NCBI GenBank assembly: GCA_002371495.1
Contig: DFIX01000040.1
Location: 58,156 to 77,943, forward strand
Direction: 5' to 3'
Length of the DNA stretch: 19,788 nucleotides
DNA from: Eggerthellaceae bacterium UBA3686
Lineage (GTDB): Bacteria; Actinomycetota; Coriobacteriia; Coriobacteriales; Eggerthellaceae
Position 1 is the stretch's first letter; each line of letters opens with the position of its first letter. Below the pieces are notes generated by a model. It saw only the letters and a program-made list of their open reading frames with translations, did not search any database and was not told the origin of the DNA. Shown here in pieces: positions 1 to 6,582 of the stretch. The position numbers and the translations under genes are program-made.

Positions 1-23
1 GGGTCAGACCCCTTTTTCACATT
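1..23. repeat. Right half of a GGGTC/GACCC palindrome cut by the window edge
   Basis: The window opens inside a palindrome. After GGGTCAGA comes an arm of four C, five T and CACATT. The same arm closes the complete 38-bp palindrome at 13672-13709, whose loop has the complementary sequence (TCTGA against TCAGA), so the two copies are inverted relative to each other. Both lie just past the 3' end of a minus-strand radical-SAM-related gene. It could be a shared terminator module or a dispersed repeat; its left arm lies outside the window. Confidence 0.6.
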
Positions 24-37
24 CTCGGCTTCACGGA

Positions 38-82
38 GCAAAGAGGAAGCGGAAAGGAGTAACCTCTTCGCTTCCTCTTTGC
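38..82 (-). terminator. Hairpin downstream of the radical-SAM gene
   Basis: Positions 38-51 and 69-82 form a perfect 14-bp inverted repeat (GCAAAGAGGAAGCG and its complement) around a 17-nt loop, starting 3 bp beyond the stop codon of the minus-strand gene that ends at 86. No clear T-tract follows on the minus strand. It is therefore either a weak or non-canonical terminator or a 3'-end-protecting hairpin. Confidence 0.4.
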
Positions 83-85
83 ACG

Positions 86-934
86 TTAACCGATCATGCG
101 GCCTTCGGCGCCTTTGGCAGGCACCGCGTTCAGGCGCCATTCGGGATAGAAGTTCAGGCCAGCTTCCAGCTCTTCGACGATTAGGTCCTTGTCTTCGGGC
201 AACCGCCCCGAAACGCGCACGGGATTGGACACGTGCAGGCCAAAGAAGACGCAATCCTCGACCTCCAAGCGACGGACGAACTCGCCCGACTCCACAAGCT
301 GCTCCAGACGCGCGCCCTTGTCGACGTGCAGGGGCGACACGAAAATCAGCGTCGGGCGCGCTTCGTTGACGATGCGAGCATTGGCCTCGGCGTGTTCGAG
401 CGTGCGCCCGCGGCCGGCTGCGCAAGTGATGATGTTCAGGTTGAAGGGCATACCCGCCTCGTTCAAGCGCGCCAGCGCCATGCGCGCCTCCTCGAGCGTG
501 TAGCCCTTGTTCATAAACGAAAGCACGTCGTCAAGGCCCGATTCCAACCCAATATTGAAATCGGCGTAGCCCAGCTCGGCCAACAGGCGCAGTTCGTCGA
601 CGCTTTTTGCCAGCACGTTTTTGATGGAAGCGTAGCCGCCGATGGTCTGGATGCGCGGCAAGTGCTCGTGAATGAGCTCGGCAATGCGCACCAGACGCTC
701 GGTGCTCAAGCAAAATGCGTCGCCATTGACCAGGAACACACGCTTGAACAGCGTGTTGTGCTTTGCGATGTAGAGGATATCCTCCTCGACTTCCTCGATG
801 GGCGAAACCGTGAACGGCACTTCCTGGTACATGCTGCAAAACGTGCACCTGTTATGGCTGCAGCCAGTCGTGACCTGCAGCAGAAGCGACTTCTCCTCAT
901 AAGGCGGACGGAAAATGAGCCCCGTGTAATGCAT
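86..934 (-). CDS. Radical-SAM protein (stand-alone, function unassigned)
   Basis: A 282-aa protein. Residues 18-33 carry the cluster motif TTGCSHNRCTFC (C25, C30, C33). The spacing is Cx4Cx2C rather than the usual Cx3Cx2C. The rest looks like a radical-SAM TIM barrel: VFLVNGDAF (a SAM-contact GGE-like strand), IGGYASIKN, and NIGLESGLDDVLSFMNKGYT (a typical post-core motif). These proteins bind a 4Fe-4S cluster and cleave S-adenosylmethionine; the substrate here is unknown. The reading frame opens at a TTG at 985, but I chose the ATG at 934. It begins MHYTGLIFRPPYE, the usual N-terminus of this family as I recall it, and has GGGGGTG five bases upstream, while the TTG has no ribosome site. The gene may be cotranscribed with the lipoprotein 133 bp upstream, or stand alone. 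Confidence 0.85.
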   Translation of the reverse strand: MHYTGLIFRPPYEEKSLLLQVTTGCSHNRCTFCSMYQEVPFTVSPIEEVEEDILYIAKHNTLFKRVFLVNGDAFCLSTERLVRIAELIHEHLPRIQTIGGYASIKNVLAKSVDELRLLAELGYADFNIGLESGLDDVLSFMNKGYTLEEARMALARLNEAGMPFNLNIITCAAGRGRTLEHAEANARIVNEARPTLIFVSPLHVDKGARLEQLVESGEFVRRLEVEDCVFFGLHVSNPVRVSGRLPEDKDLIVEELEAGLNFYPEWRLNAVPAKGAEGRMIG

Positions 935-1067
935 AGGCACCCCCAAGCGCACAACGTTATCGGCGATGCGGAAATCGTACAGCAAACTGCGCGCGAACCG
1001 AAGGGCGATTTGCCTCGGGAGCTTTCTGCGAGACGTTTACCCTGGATAGCCGCCCCGCTGCGCAAAC

Positions 1068-1916
1068 CTACTGCGAGGCTTTCGGCATGACGAAGTAATC
1101 TGCGCAGGACACAACGCCGGCTGCAATGCCGTCTTGCACGTCTTCCTTCCCCACATCCTTACCCACGAGGGCCACCGTGCCGTCATCGAGCTTGAGCTCT
1201 TTGTCGTAGCGGTACACCCAACTGCCGTCCTTCCATACCGCGTTGCCGTTCCGCGAGCGCAAAAGCACATCGCCATCAGCGTAATCGCCGATCAGAAGGA
1301 GCCCGAAGCCGTCTTCTTCGATCGAGGGAAGGTCAATCTCGAAGGGCGAAACCTCGTCGCAGCTCGTAATAGACTTGATTTCGGGATAGTTGACGTAGCC
1401 CGCGATGCCGCCGTTGAGGAAGGTCACGTCTGCCACTATTTTGTAGAAACCGCCGTCGCGGAGGTCGAAACCCCAGGTCGAAATAGAATCGCGGCTGTCG
1501 ACCAAAAAAGCGCGATCCCCATATTGGAAGATGTAGAGCTCAGCCCCGTACACGTCGTCGTAGTACAGCTGGTCAGTCGTCCCGCCATCGTCGATTTCGA
1601 CGATGTCTTCCGAACCAGCAGATGCGCTCGCGGCACCCGAAGCGCCCGCGCTTGCCGAAGCAGAAGCGCTTGCGGAGCTGCCAGGCGAGCTAGCGCCAGA
1701 CGAGCCCGCAGAATCGGATGCACCGCCGGCGCTGGTGCTGGAGGCGCTTGCGCTGGCACTTGAAAGCGCCGATGAGCTGAGGTTTGACGAGCTGGAATTT
1801 GCTGCGCCGGAAGGCTGTGTGCCACCCGAGCAGCTGGCGAGCCCGAAAACCAGAACCGCGCAGGCAATTCCCGCCAACAGATGTTTCGCGCCAAAAGCCC
1901 CGACCGCTCGTTTCAT
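1068..1916 (-). CDS. Ser/Ala-rich secreted lipoprotein, unknown function
   Basis: A 282-aa putative lipoprotein. Residues 1-28 are a signal peptide (MKRAVGAFGAKH, hydrophobic core, then FGLASC lipobox), making C29 the lipidated cysteine. Residues 30-101 are an extremely Ser/Ala/Gly-rich linker, probably spanning the cell wall. Residues about 102-282 are a folded acidic domain rich in aromatic residues (ELYIFQYGDRAFLVDSRDS, VTFLNGGIAGYVNYPEI), which I do not recognise. The open frame continues upstream to 2264, but that extension is arginine-rich and runs through the palindrome and the terminator of the next gene. The ATG at 1916 starts the signal peptide and has GGGGTGG upstream. A -10-like TAGAAT on the minus strand lies at 1981-1986. 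The role is probably extracytoplasmic; nothing identifies a ligand or enzyme activity. Confidence 0.8.
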   Translation of the reverse strand: MKRAVGAFGAKHLLAGIACAVLVFGLASCSGGTQPSGAANSSSSNLSSSALSSASASASSTSAGGASDSAGSSGASSPGSSASASASASAGASGAASASAGSEDIVEIDDGGTTDQLYYDDVYGAELYIFQYGDRAFLVDSRDSISTWGFDLRDGGFYKIVADVTFLNGGIAGYVNYPEIKSITSCDEVSPFEIDLPSIEEDGFGLLLIGDYADGDVLLRSRNGNAVWKDGSWVYRYDKELKLDDGTVALVGKDVGKEDVQDGIAAGVVSCADYFVMPKASQ

Positions 1917-1993
1917 ACCGCCACCCCGATTCTTGCCACATGCTTCACCCGATGACTCGCCCGCATAACGCTCCGCGACCATTCTACACTGCG

Positions 1994-2030
1994 CCGCGAA
2001 CACTTTGCCCCAGGGGCGAAGTGTTCGCGG
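1994..2030. repeat. REP-like palindrome, copy 1
   Basis: An 18-bp inverted repeat (1994-2011 and 2013-2030) around a single central A, core CGAACACTTTGCCCC-A-GGGGCGAAGTGTTCG, with one T/G non-Watson-Crick pair. It recurs at 11657-11687 and 13641-13671. Here it lies just upstream of a -10-like TAGAAT (minus strand, 1981-1986) for the lipoprotein gene, so it could touch that promoter. It has no T-tract, so it is not a standard terminator. Confidence 0.75.
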
Positions 2031-2066
2031 GCTGACTCTCGGGGATATAGGTACTCGAGCGGGCGC

Positions 2067-2093
2067 AAAAAAGTCCCCGGATATACCGGGGAC
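2067..2093 (-). terminator. Intrinsic terminator of the 76-aa protein gene
   Basis: Read on the minus strand: an 8-bp perfect GC-rich stem (GTCCCCGG / CCGGGGAC), a 5-nt loop and then six T residues. It starts 36 bp after the stop codon of the gene ending at 2129, so it isolates that gene from the lipoprotein gene downstream. Confidence 0.9.
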
Positions 2094-2128
2094 CAAGGTT
2101 GCATCAGTTGTAAGCTGAAGCGTGCGCG

Positions 2129-2359
2129 TTAGGCGTGCGCCCCAGTTGCAGGGCGAAGGCCGCCTACGACGACGCCGGCCTGCGTAGGCTCTTCCTCGAG
2201 CGTCCAGGACTCTGCAACCGCCTGGTCCTCGGGATGAGCGCTCATCCAGCTGAAAGTGGCGCAATCCTCAACGAGCTCCTCGTGGGCGCGCATGACCACA
2301 ACGACCTTGATTGCGTAGACCAACGCAAGAACGAACACGAAACCGACGATTTGCAGCAT
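2129..2359 (-). CDS. Small single-pass membrane protein
   Basis: A 76-aa protein starting MLQIVGFVFVLALVYAIK. Residues 2-22 form one transmembrane helix, followed by a basic residue pair and an acidic cytoplasmic or external tail of about 50 residues (EELVEDCATFSWMS..., WTLEEEPTQAG). I do not recognise the family. The frame opens at a Met codon at 2380, but that codon overlaps the ribosome site AAAGGAGG. The ATG at 2359 sits 8 nt after that site and is preferred. It is monocistronic, with its own promoter (2403-2431) and terminator (2067-2093), and is divergent from a LysR-type regulator that probably controls it. A role as a small subunit or regulator of a membrane complex is possible but unsupported. 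Confidence 0.75.
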   Translation of the reverse strand: MLQIVGFVFVLALVYAIKVVVVMRAHEELVEDCATFSWMSAHPEDQAVAESWTLEEEPTQAGVVVGGLRPATGAHA

Positions 2360-2402
2360 GTAGATGCCTCCTTTGGGCACTTTGCCTATTTCTTCCGCAC
2401 GT

Positions 2403-2431
2403 ATATTACTCCGTGGCTATTTCATTTCCAA
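2403..2431 (-). promoter_or_regulatory. Sigma70-type promoter of the 76-aa protein gene
   Basis: On the minus strand: -35 TTGGAA (2426-2431), exactly 17 bp, then -10 TAATAT (2403-2408). The -10 box is about 44 bp upstream of the ATG at 2359. The candidate LysR box (2436-2451) lies 4 bp upstream of the -35, the usual place for a LysR-type activator. Confidence 0.6.
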
Positions 2432-2435
2432 ACTG

Positions 2436-2451
2436 TTATTATCGATACTAA
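2436..2451. promoter_or_regulatory. Candidate LysR-type operator
   Basis: TTATTATCGATACTAA is a 16-bp dyad with a single mismatched pair and an ATCGAT centre, fitting the T-N11-A rule for LysR-family boxes. It lies between the divergent genes, 33 bp upstream of the regulator's ATG and directly beside the -35 of the small-protein promoter. This fits autoregulation plus control of the divergent target. Assignment is by position and symmetry only. Confidence 0.45.
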
Positions 2452-2484
2452 TTACAAGCGTTGTTTGTACGAGGTGGTCGCACC

Positions 2485-3429
2485 ATGAACTTCTCGTCCC
2501 TGCTGTATTTCGAGACCCTGGCGCACGAGCGCAGCTTCACGCGCGCTGCACAGAAGCTGCATATCACGCAGCAATCGCTGAGCTCCAATATCGCCAAGAT
2601 GGAACAAGAACTGGGCTGCCAGCTGGTCGTTCGGCATGTCCCGCTCGAGCTGACGTATGCGGGCGAGGTGCTGCTGCGCTACGCGGCGACGTTCCGCGAA
2701 GAGTACACCGCCATGCAGCAGGAATTCTGCGACATCTCGCAGAACCAGAGCGGCATCCTGCGCATCGGCGTCACGTACACGCGCGGCCGCACCGTGCTTC
2801 CCGACATCATCCAACGGTTCCAACAGGACTTCCCCGCCATTCGCATAACGCTTGTCGAGGACACGAACGACGTGCTGCGCCGCAAGCTCGTGGAAGGCGA
2901 AGTCGACCTGGCCATCGCGAACTTCTCCGACAGCATACCGGGCATAACGCTGCGCGATTTTTACCGCGAGGAAGTCGTGATGCTGGTTTCGCGCGAGCTG
3001 TTCGCCTCGCTGTACGGCGATGATGCCGATGCGCGCGCCCGGCGATTCGAATCGGGCGACTATTCCGCCATCGAGGGTTGCCCGTTAGTCCTGAACAGCA
3101 TCGACGATATCGGCGGACACATCGAGCGCAACCTATTCAAGATCGCCGGCCTCGTGCGTCCGCGCATCATGGCCACGTCGAACAACGTCGAAACCCTGCT
3201 TGCCCTAAGCGTTCGCGGGGTCGGCGCATGTTTCTGTCCCGAGAACCTGGCGCGCGCGGCGCTGAGCCCCGAGCAGTTCGCATCGCTTCTGCTCCTGCGC
3301 CTCGGCGAAACCGCCCGTTACCGCATCTGCTTCGGCTACCAGGCGCAAAGCTACCAGTGGAGCATCGTCGAGGCATTCATGAACGTGGCCGTCGACACGG
3401 TGGAAGAGAAGCTGCGCGAATCCCGCTAG
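2485..3429 (+). CDS. LysR-family transcriptional regulator
   Basis: A 314-aa protein of normal LysR length. Residues about 3-60 are the winged helix-turn-helix (SLLYFETLAHERSFTRAAQKLHIT, with QQSLSSNIAKMEQELG as recognition helix and linker). Residues about 90-305 are the periplasmic-binding-protein-like effector domain, starting SGILRIGVTYTRGRTVLPDI. I use the ATG at 2485, preceded by GAGGTGG; the frame's earlier TTG at 2461 would put that ribosome site inside the gene. It is divergent from the 76-aa membrane protein, the usual arrangement of a LysR regulator and its target. The effector is not predictable. Its stop codon lies inside a hairpin shared with the convergent phosphatase gene. Confidence 0.93.
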   Translation: MNFSSLLYFETLAHERSFTRAAQKLHITQQSLSSNIAKMEQELGCQLVVRHVPLELTYAGEVLLRYAATFREEYTAMQQEFCDISQNQSGILRIGVTYTRGRTVLPDIIQRFQQDFPAIRITLVEDTNDVLRRKLVEGEVDLAIANFSDSIPGITLRDFYREEVVMLVSRELFASLYGDDADARARRFESGDYSAIEGCPLVLNSIDDIGGHIERNLFKIAGLVRPRIMATSNNVETLLALSVRGVGACFCPENLARAALSPEQFASLLLLRLGETARYRICFGYQAQSYQWSIVEAFMNVAVDTVEEKLRESR

Positions 3430-3475
3430 CCGAACCGGGGTGGACCGGAAGTGTCTGCCCCCTTCGGTTCGGCTA
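3427..3475. terminator. Convergent hairpin containing both genes' stop codons
   Basis: Positions 3427-3437 (TAGCCGAACCG) and 3465-3475 (CGGTTCGGCTA) are perfect 11-bp complements, with further G/C pairing inside. The outer three bases of each arm are the TAG stop codons of the LysR gene (plus) and of the phosphatase gene (minus). There is no T-tract on either side. It may end or protect both convergent transcripts. Confidence 0.55.
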
Positions 3476-4720
3476 TGCCCCTCGGCAGATGCGCGCGTAC
3501 AGGACGTCGAGCTCGAAATCGGTCATTCCACCGATGCGCAGGTAAGCACGGGCGGCTTGCGCGTAGTCGCGCGAACGAAAAGCCTTTTCACCAGCGCAAT
3601 CGCCAACGCAAGCACCCTTCTCGTCACCGCCATCGCTTACGCATGTGCCCTCGCCGGCACCGTCACCGTCAACCCAGCCGACTCTAGACGCCCCCGATTC
3701 TGAACACTGGGGACGGTGGCGTTTGCTCATCGCGCCTCCACCGCCGAGCGCTTCCCCGCTCTCGGCGCGCAGGAGACAAACGAGCATGCCGTGCAGGTTC
3801 TGCTCGACGATGGCACGATACTTGGCAGGGTCGCACTGTTCGGTGATGCCGTAGTAGTTGGCAAACGTTGCCATGTAATCGGCACGCATCTGGTCGTAGG
3901 TCGCATGCGCGAGCGCCTCGAGCACCAGGCACACGAAACCGGTGCGATCCTTTCCCTCGACGCAATGCAGCAGGTACGGGCCCTCATGCGCGCTCATGAC
4001 CCGAAATCCCTCCGCGAGCTTGCGCGCGAAATCCGGCGACGGATAATTGGCCATGAGCGCAATTGCAGCGACCGCATCCCGGTCGACGAGCTGACTGAAC
4101 AGCGACACGTCAATTCCTCTTTGACGCGCATCTTCCATATAGGCAAGCATCTTGCGCGGGCTTTCGGACAAGTCCAGAACGAACCGCACGCCCGCCTGCG
4201 TCATAAGTTTGCTCGCATAGGCGGCGCGCGCATACTCGTCGTCGATCGGCGATGCCGAGCGGTACACGAAGTCGGGGCGAAGGCTTCCGCCCACTAACGC
4301 GCGGAAGTTGGCAAAAGCCTCATCGCTGCCGAAGCTCGCGCGGTCGTTCGTGTAGGTGATGTCGAACGATTCCTGCAGCGCGCGGCACACCCCCGCCTCG
4401 GCCAGGCTGACGCTTGCAGTATCGTCGCCGTTGACGCCGACAGCTTCCCAAAGCGAATCTCCAAAATTCAGCGCAGCCTTGATGAACTTGTTGCCGGGGT
4501 ACGCCACCAGAATCGGGCTGCCGACGCGCCCGTAGTAACCGTTGTAGTAGGGAACGCCGCGCAGCTCGGCGCCATTCGAGAAGCGGATGTCCACGGTGTC
4601 ACCGTACGCGAACCCAAGCGCGTCGAAGTCGGCAATCGTCACGCCGATATAGATACCGCCGAACTCGCGATCACGATACACAGGCAGGTCAGATATGCTC
4701 AATTCGAATCCCACAGCCAT
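3473..4720 (-). CDS. Tyrosine-protein phosphatase with N-terminal SAM_HAT_C-like domain
   Basis: A 415-aa protein. Residues about 130-320 are a protein-tyrosine/dual-specificity phosphatase domain: FVYRSASP (155 region), FVLDLSES (180s) and the P-loop HCVEGKDRTG (H252, C253 nucleophile, R259). The GKDRTG form is typical of the MptpB/Y_phosphatase3 group; substrates could be phosphotyrosine proteins or phosphoinositide-like lipids. Residues 1-105 form a beta-rich domain (GDTVDIRFSNG... ILVAYPGNKFIKAALNFGDSLWEAVGV) that resembles the C-terminal domain of SAM hydroxide adenosyltransferases/fluorinases; this match is from memory and tentative. Residues about 321-380 are a Gly/Ser/Asp/Cys-rich insert before the final GMTDFELDVLYARI helix. 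It starts 3 bp after crcB, with no well-spaced ribosome site for the ATG, so translation is probably coupled. A GTG or TTG at codons 3 or 7 is an alternative start. Confidence 0.85.
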   Translation of the reverse strand: MAVGFELSISDLPVYRDREFGGIYIGVTIADFDALGFAYGDTVDIRFSNGAELRGVPYYNGYYGRVGSPILVAYPGNKFIKAALNFGDSLWEAVGVNGDDTASVSLAEAGVCRALQESFDITYTNDRASFGSDEAFANFRALVGGSLRPDFVYRSASPIDDEYARAAYASKLMTQAGVRFVLDLSESPRKMLAYMEDARQRGIDVSLFSQLVDRDAVAAIALMANYPSPDFARKLAEGFRVMSAHEGPYLLHCVEGKDRTGFVCLVLEALAHATYDQMRADYMATFANYYGITEQCDPAKYRAIVEQNLHGMLVCLLRAESGEALGGGGAMSKRHRPQCSESGASRVGWVDGDGAGEGTCVSDGGDEKGACVGDCAGEKAFRSRDYAQAARAYLRIGGMTDFELDVLYARICRGA

Positions 4721-4723
4721 CCT

Positions 4724-5095
4724 TTACGACATCATGCGCGCGGCCAGGCTGCCAGCATACGCCGCGCCGACGCAGAGCACGCAGGTTAACACGGCATAGC
4801 CGCCGGCGCCCAGGTAGGCCCCGTGATCGATGAGATCCATCGTGTCGAGGCTGAACGCGCCTATGGTCGTAAACCCTCCGCACAATCCGATGCGCACCAT
4901 CAGCGACAGCCGTCCGTCAGCCAGGGCGCCGCGCAAGACGAGTGCCGCCACGAGCGCCAACACAAACGTTCCGAACACGTTGATCGCCAACGTCACCCAC
5001 GGAAACGACGTGTGCGGCGCGGCGGCAGTTATGAGGTAGCGCAGCACCGACCCAACGAACCCGCCAGCGCCAACTGCCAAACAATTGAGGAACAT
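4724..5095 (-). CDS. crcB: Fluoride channel CrcB/FluC
   Basis: A 123-aa, four-helix membrane protein that exports fluoride as an antiparallel dual-topology homodimer. Family marks: GGFVGSVLRY (residues 11-20), the pore asparagine in TLAINVFGTF (N39), and GLCGGFTTIGAFSLDT (residues 70-85), where most members have GGFTTFSTF. The Phe-Ser after the double Thr is replaced by Ile-Gly, a modest divergence near the pore and Na+ site. The frame opens with a GTG at 5101, but the ATG at 5095 is better placed behind AGAAGGGG. One crcB gene is visible here. It heads a two-gene unit with the phosphatase. I found no fluoride (crcB-motif) riboswitch in the 209 bp before it. Confidence 0.92.
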   Translation of the reverse strand: MFLNCLAVGAGGFVGSVLRYLITAAAPHTSFPWVTLAINVFGTFVLALVAALVLRGALADGRLSLMVRIGLCGGFTTIGAFSLDTMDLIDHGAYLGAGGYAVLTCVLCVGAAYAGSLAARMMS

Positions 5096-5304
5096 CTTCA
5101 CCCCTTCTTGGGGTCAATTGGCCCCTCTTGCAATACCGTTGCCATTATCGCGCAAGTTCGGGGCTTCGGTCGCCGAAGCATGCTGGGATGCGCTACCGAG
5201 ACGCGCCCGCGTTCCCTCTGCGTGTTTTTTCGTTCCGCGTCCCGATTTGTACTACTATGTACCTCAGCGTTTTCAAAATATCGTCGACCCCATGGAGGTG
5301 CATT

Positions 5305-6177
5305 ATGCTCGTTAACGCTACCGATATGCTTCAGGCAGCGGCGAAGGGCCATTACGCCGTCGCCGCCTTCAACACCAACAACCTGGAATGGGCTGCGTCG
5401 ATTCTCGACGCCGCCGAAGAGATCCAGTCGCCGGTCATCATCCAATGCACGAGCGGTGCCGCCAAGTGGCAGGTGTCGTTCAAGGTTGTCGCTGACATCG
5501 TCCGCGACCTGGTCGAAGCCAAGAACATCACCGTCCCGGTCGCCCTGCACCTCGACCATGGCACCTACGAAGACTGCTTCAAGTGCATCGACGCCGGCTT
5601 CACGTCGGTCATGTACGACGGCTCGCACGAAGAGACCTTCGACATCAACCTGCAGAAGACCGCCGAGGTCGTGAAGATTGCCCATGCCAAGGGCATCTCG
5701 GTCGAGGCCGAGGTCGGCGGCATCGGCGGCGTCGAGGACGGCGTTGCCAGCCTGGGCGAGCTGGCCGACCCGCAGCAGTGCAAGGCCATCGCCGATCTGG
5801 GCGTTGACTTCCTGGCTTGCGGCATCGGCAACATCCACGGCCTGTACCCCGACAACTGGGCCGGCCTGTCGTTCGACCGCCTGCAAGAGATCAAGGACCT
5901 CGTGGGCGACCTGCCCCTCGTCCTTCACGGCGGCACCGGCATCCCCACCGACATGGTGCAGAAGGCCATCGGCATGGGCATCGCCAAGATCAACGTCAAC
6001 ACCGATTTGCAGGTCGTGTTCGCCAAGGCCACGCGCGAGTACATCGAGGCCGGCAAGGACCTGCAGGGCAAGGGCTACGACCCGCGCAAGCTGCTGAAGC
6101 CGGGTCGCGAGGCCATCGTCGAGCGCGCCAAGGAGCTCATGCGCGACTTCGGTTCCGAAGGCAAGGGCTGGGCGTAG
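5305..6177 (+). CDS. fba: Class II fructose-1,6-bisphosphate aldolase
   Basis: A 290-aa cytoplasmic enzyme of the class II (zinc) aldolase family, cleaving fructose-1,6-bisphosphate to DHAP and glyceraldehyde-3-phosphate in glycolysis and gluconeogenesis. Visible residues: HLDHGT (catalytic D84, zinc ligand H85), EAEVGGIGGVEDG (E134/E136 region), GNIHGLY (H178), LVLHGGTGIP (H208, zinc and phosphate loop) and KINVNTD. Length and motifs fit the short FbaA/GatY/KbaY subgroup, so tagatose-bisphosphate aldolase remains possible. The ATG at 5305 has GGAGGTG 4 nt upstream. It is divergent from crcB; the 209-bp gap holds an AT-rich stretch (5226-5280) likely to contain the promoter, and a 7-bp GCTTCGG hairpin (5163-5179). 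Codon use is strongly GC-biased, as in highly expressed genes. A terminator follows. Confidence 0.93.
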   Translation: MLVNATDMLQAAAKGHYAVAAFNTNNLEWAASILDAAEEIQSPVIIQCTSGAAKWQVSFKVVADIVRDLVEAKNITVPVALHLDHGTYEDCFKCIDAGFTSVMYDGSHEETFDINLQKTAEVVKIAHAKGISVEAEVGGIGGVEDGVASLGELADPQQCKAIADLGVDFLACGIGNIHGLYPDNWAGLSFDRLQEIKDLVGDLPLVLHGGTGIPTDMVQKAIGMGIAKINVNTDLQVVFAKATREYIEAGKDLQGKGYDPRKLLKPGREAIVERAKELMRDFGSEGKGWA

Positions 6178-6208
6178 GCGCAAACGCATTTCGCGCAACG
6201 CATGCAAG

Positions 6209-6240
6209 GAGGGTCGGGGTTTCCCGACCCTCTTCCTTTT
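6209..6240 (+). terminator. Intrinsic terminator of fba
   Basis: A perfect 10-bp stem (GAGGGTCGGG at 6209-6218 with CCCGACCCTC at 6223-6232), loop GTTT, followed by TTCCTTTT. It starts 32 bp after the fba stop codon. Confidence 0.93.
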
Positions 6241-6315
6241 CGGATAGTAGCCAATTGGGGGCTCCCCTTTTAGGCATTTTGCCGGCACCGATGCCGCTGC
6301 CAATCAGCAATGCTA

Positions 6316-6426
6316 GCGAAAGCGCAGGTGGCAGCATGTGTGAGCGATTCTGCAGGCACTGTTCCTGATAATCCATATAGGTTAAGCCGAAGCCAAGCGA
6401 ACACGTGCTGCCACCTGCGCTTTCGC
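6316..6426 (+). repeat. 111-bp long-hairpin element, copy A
   Basis: Outer arms: 21 nt beginning GCGAAAGCGCAGGTGGCAGC pair perfectly with the right end at 6406-6426. They continue with a T-G wobble, GTGT/ACAC, a symmetric GA/GA internal loop and a two-pair GC closing stem. The 51-nt loop begins GATTCTGCAGGCAC and ends TAGGTTAAGCCGAAGCCAA, the parts shared with copies B and C. The outer arm sequence is unrelated to those of B and C. It lies between the fba terminator and the CPBP gene, on the plus strand. Confidence 0.85.
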
Positions 6427-6458
6427 GGGACGTAACCTACATCGGGACGGTGCATTTG

Positions 6459-6482
6459 CCAAAAAGGGAGCCTCCTTTTTGG
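6459..6482. terminator. CCAAAAAGG / CCTTTTTGG hairpin
   Basis: A 9-bp perfect stem around a 6-nt loop (GAGCCT), with A5 and T5 runs inside the arms, giving a possible bidirectional terminator. It follows element copy A by 32 bp and could terminate an RNA reading rightward through it. That would give copy A its own terminator. Confidence 0.5.
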
Positions 6483-6582
6483 TTGTTAACGGCTTGGTAA
6501 CCCTGCAAATCTTGGAAGACATGACGGATCCCGTACTCGTATTAGAGGTAACAGTAGTCAACAAAACGAAGCGGGTGAAACG

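Larger units (their letters stand above)
6178..6582. other. Gene-free stretch between fba and the CPBP protease
   Basis: These 405 bp hold the fba terminator (6209-6240), 111-bp element copy A (6316-6426) and a CCAAAAAGG hairpin (6459-6482). About 100 bp of leader for the protease gene follow, in which I see no convincing -35/-10 pair. No supported coding sequence. Confidence 0.7.

Noticed and set aside
1917..2264. N-terminal extension of the lipoprotein frame
   Set aside because: The extension translates a terminator and a palindrome, is Arg-rich, and precedes an intact signal peptide with its own ribosome site.
5096..5304. Fluoride (crcB-motif) riboswitch before crcB
   Set aside because: I looked on the minus strand for the GGNGAUGG...UGAUGACUCCU pattern and did not find it. 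The only hairpin is a 7-bp GCTTCGG stem.
5098..6303. 401-aa open frame antisense to fba
   Set aside because: A shadow of a strongly conserved aldolase in GC-rich DNA; no ribosome site and no recognisable domain.
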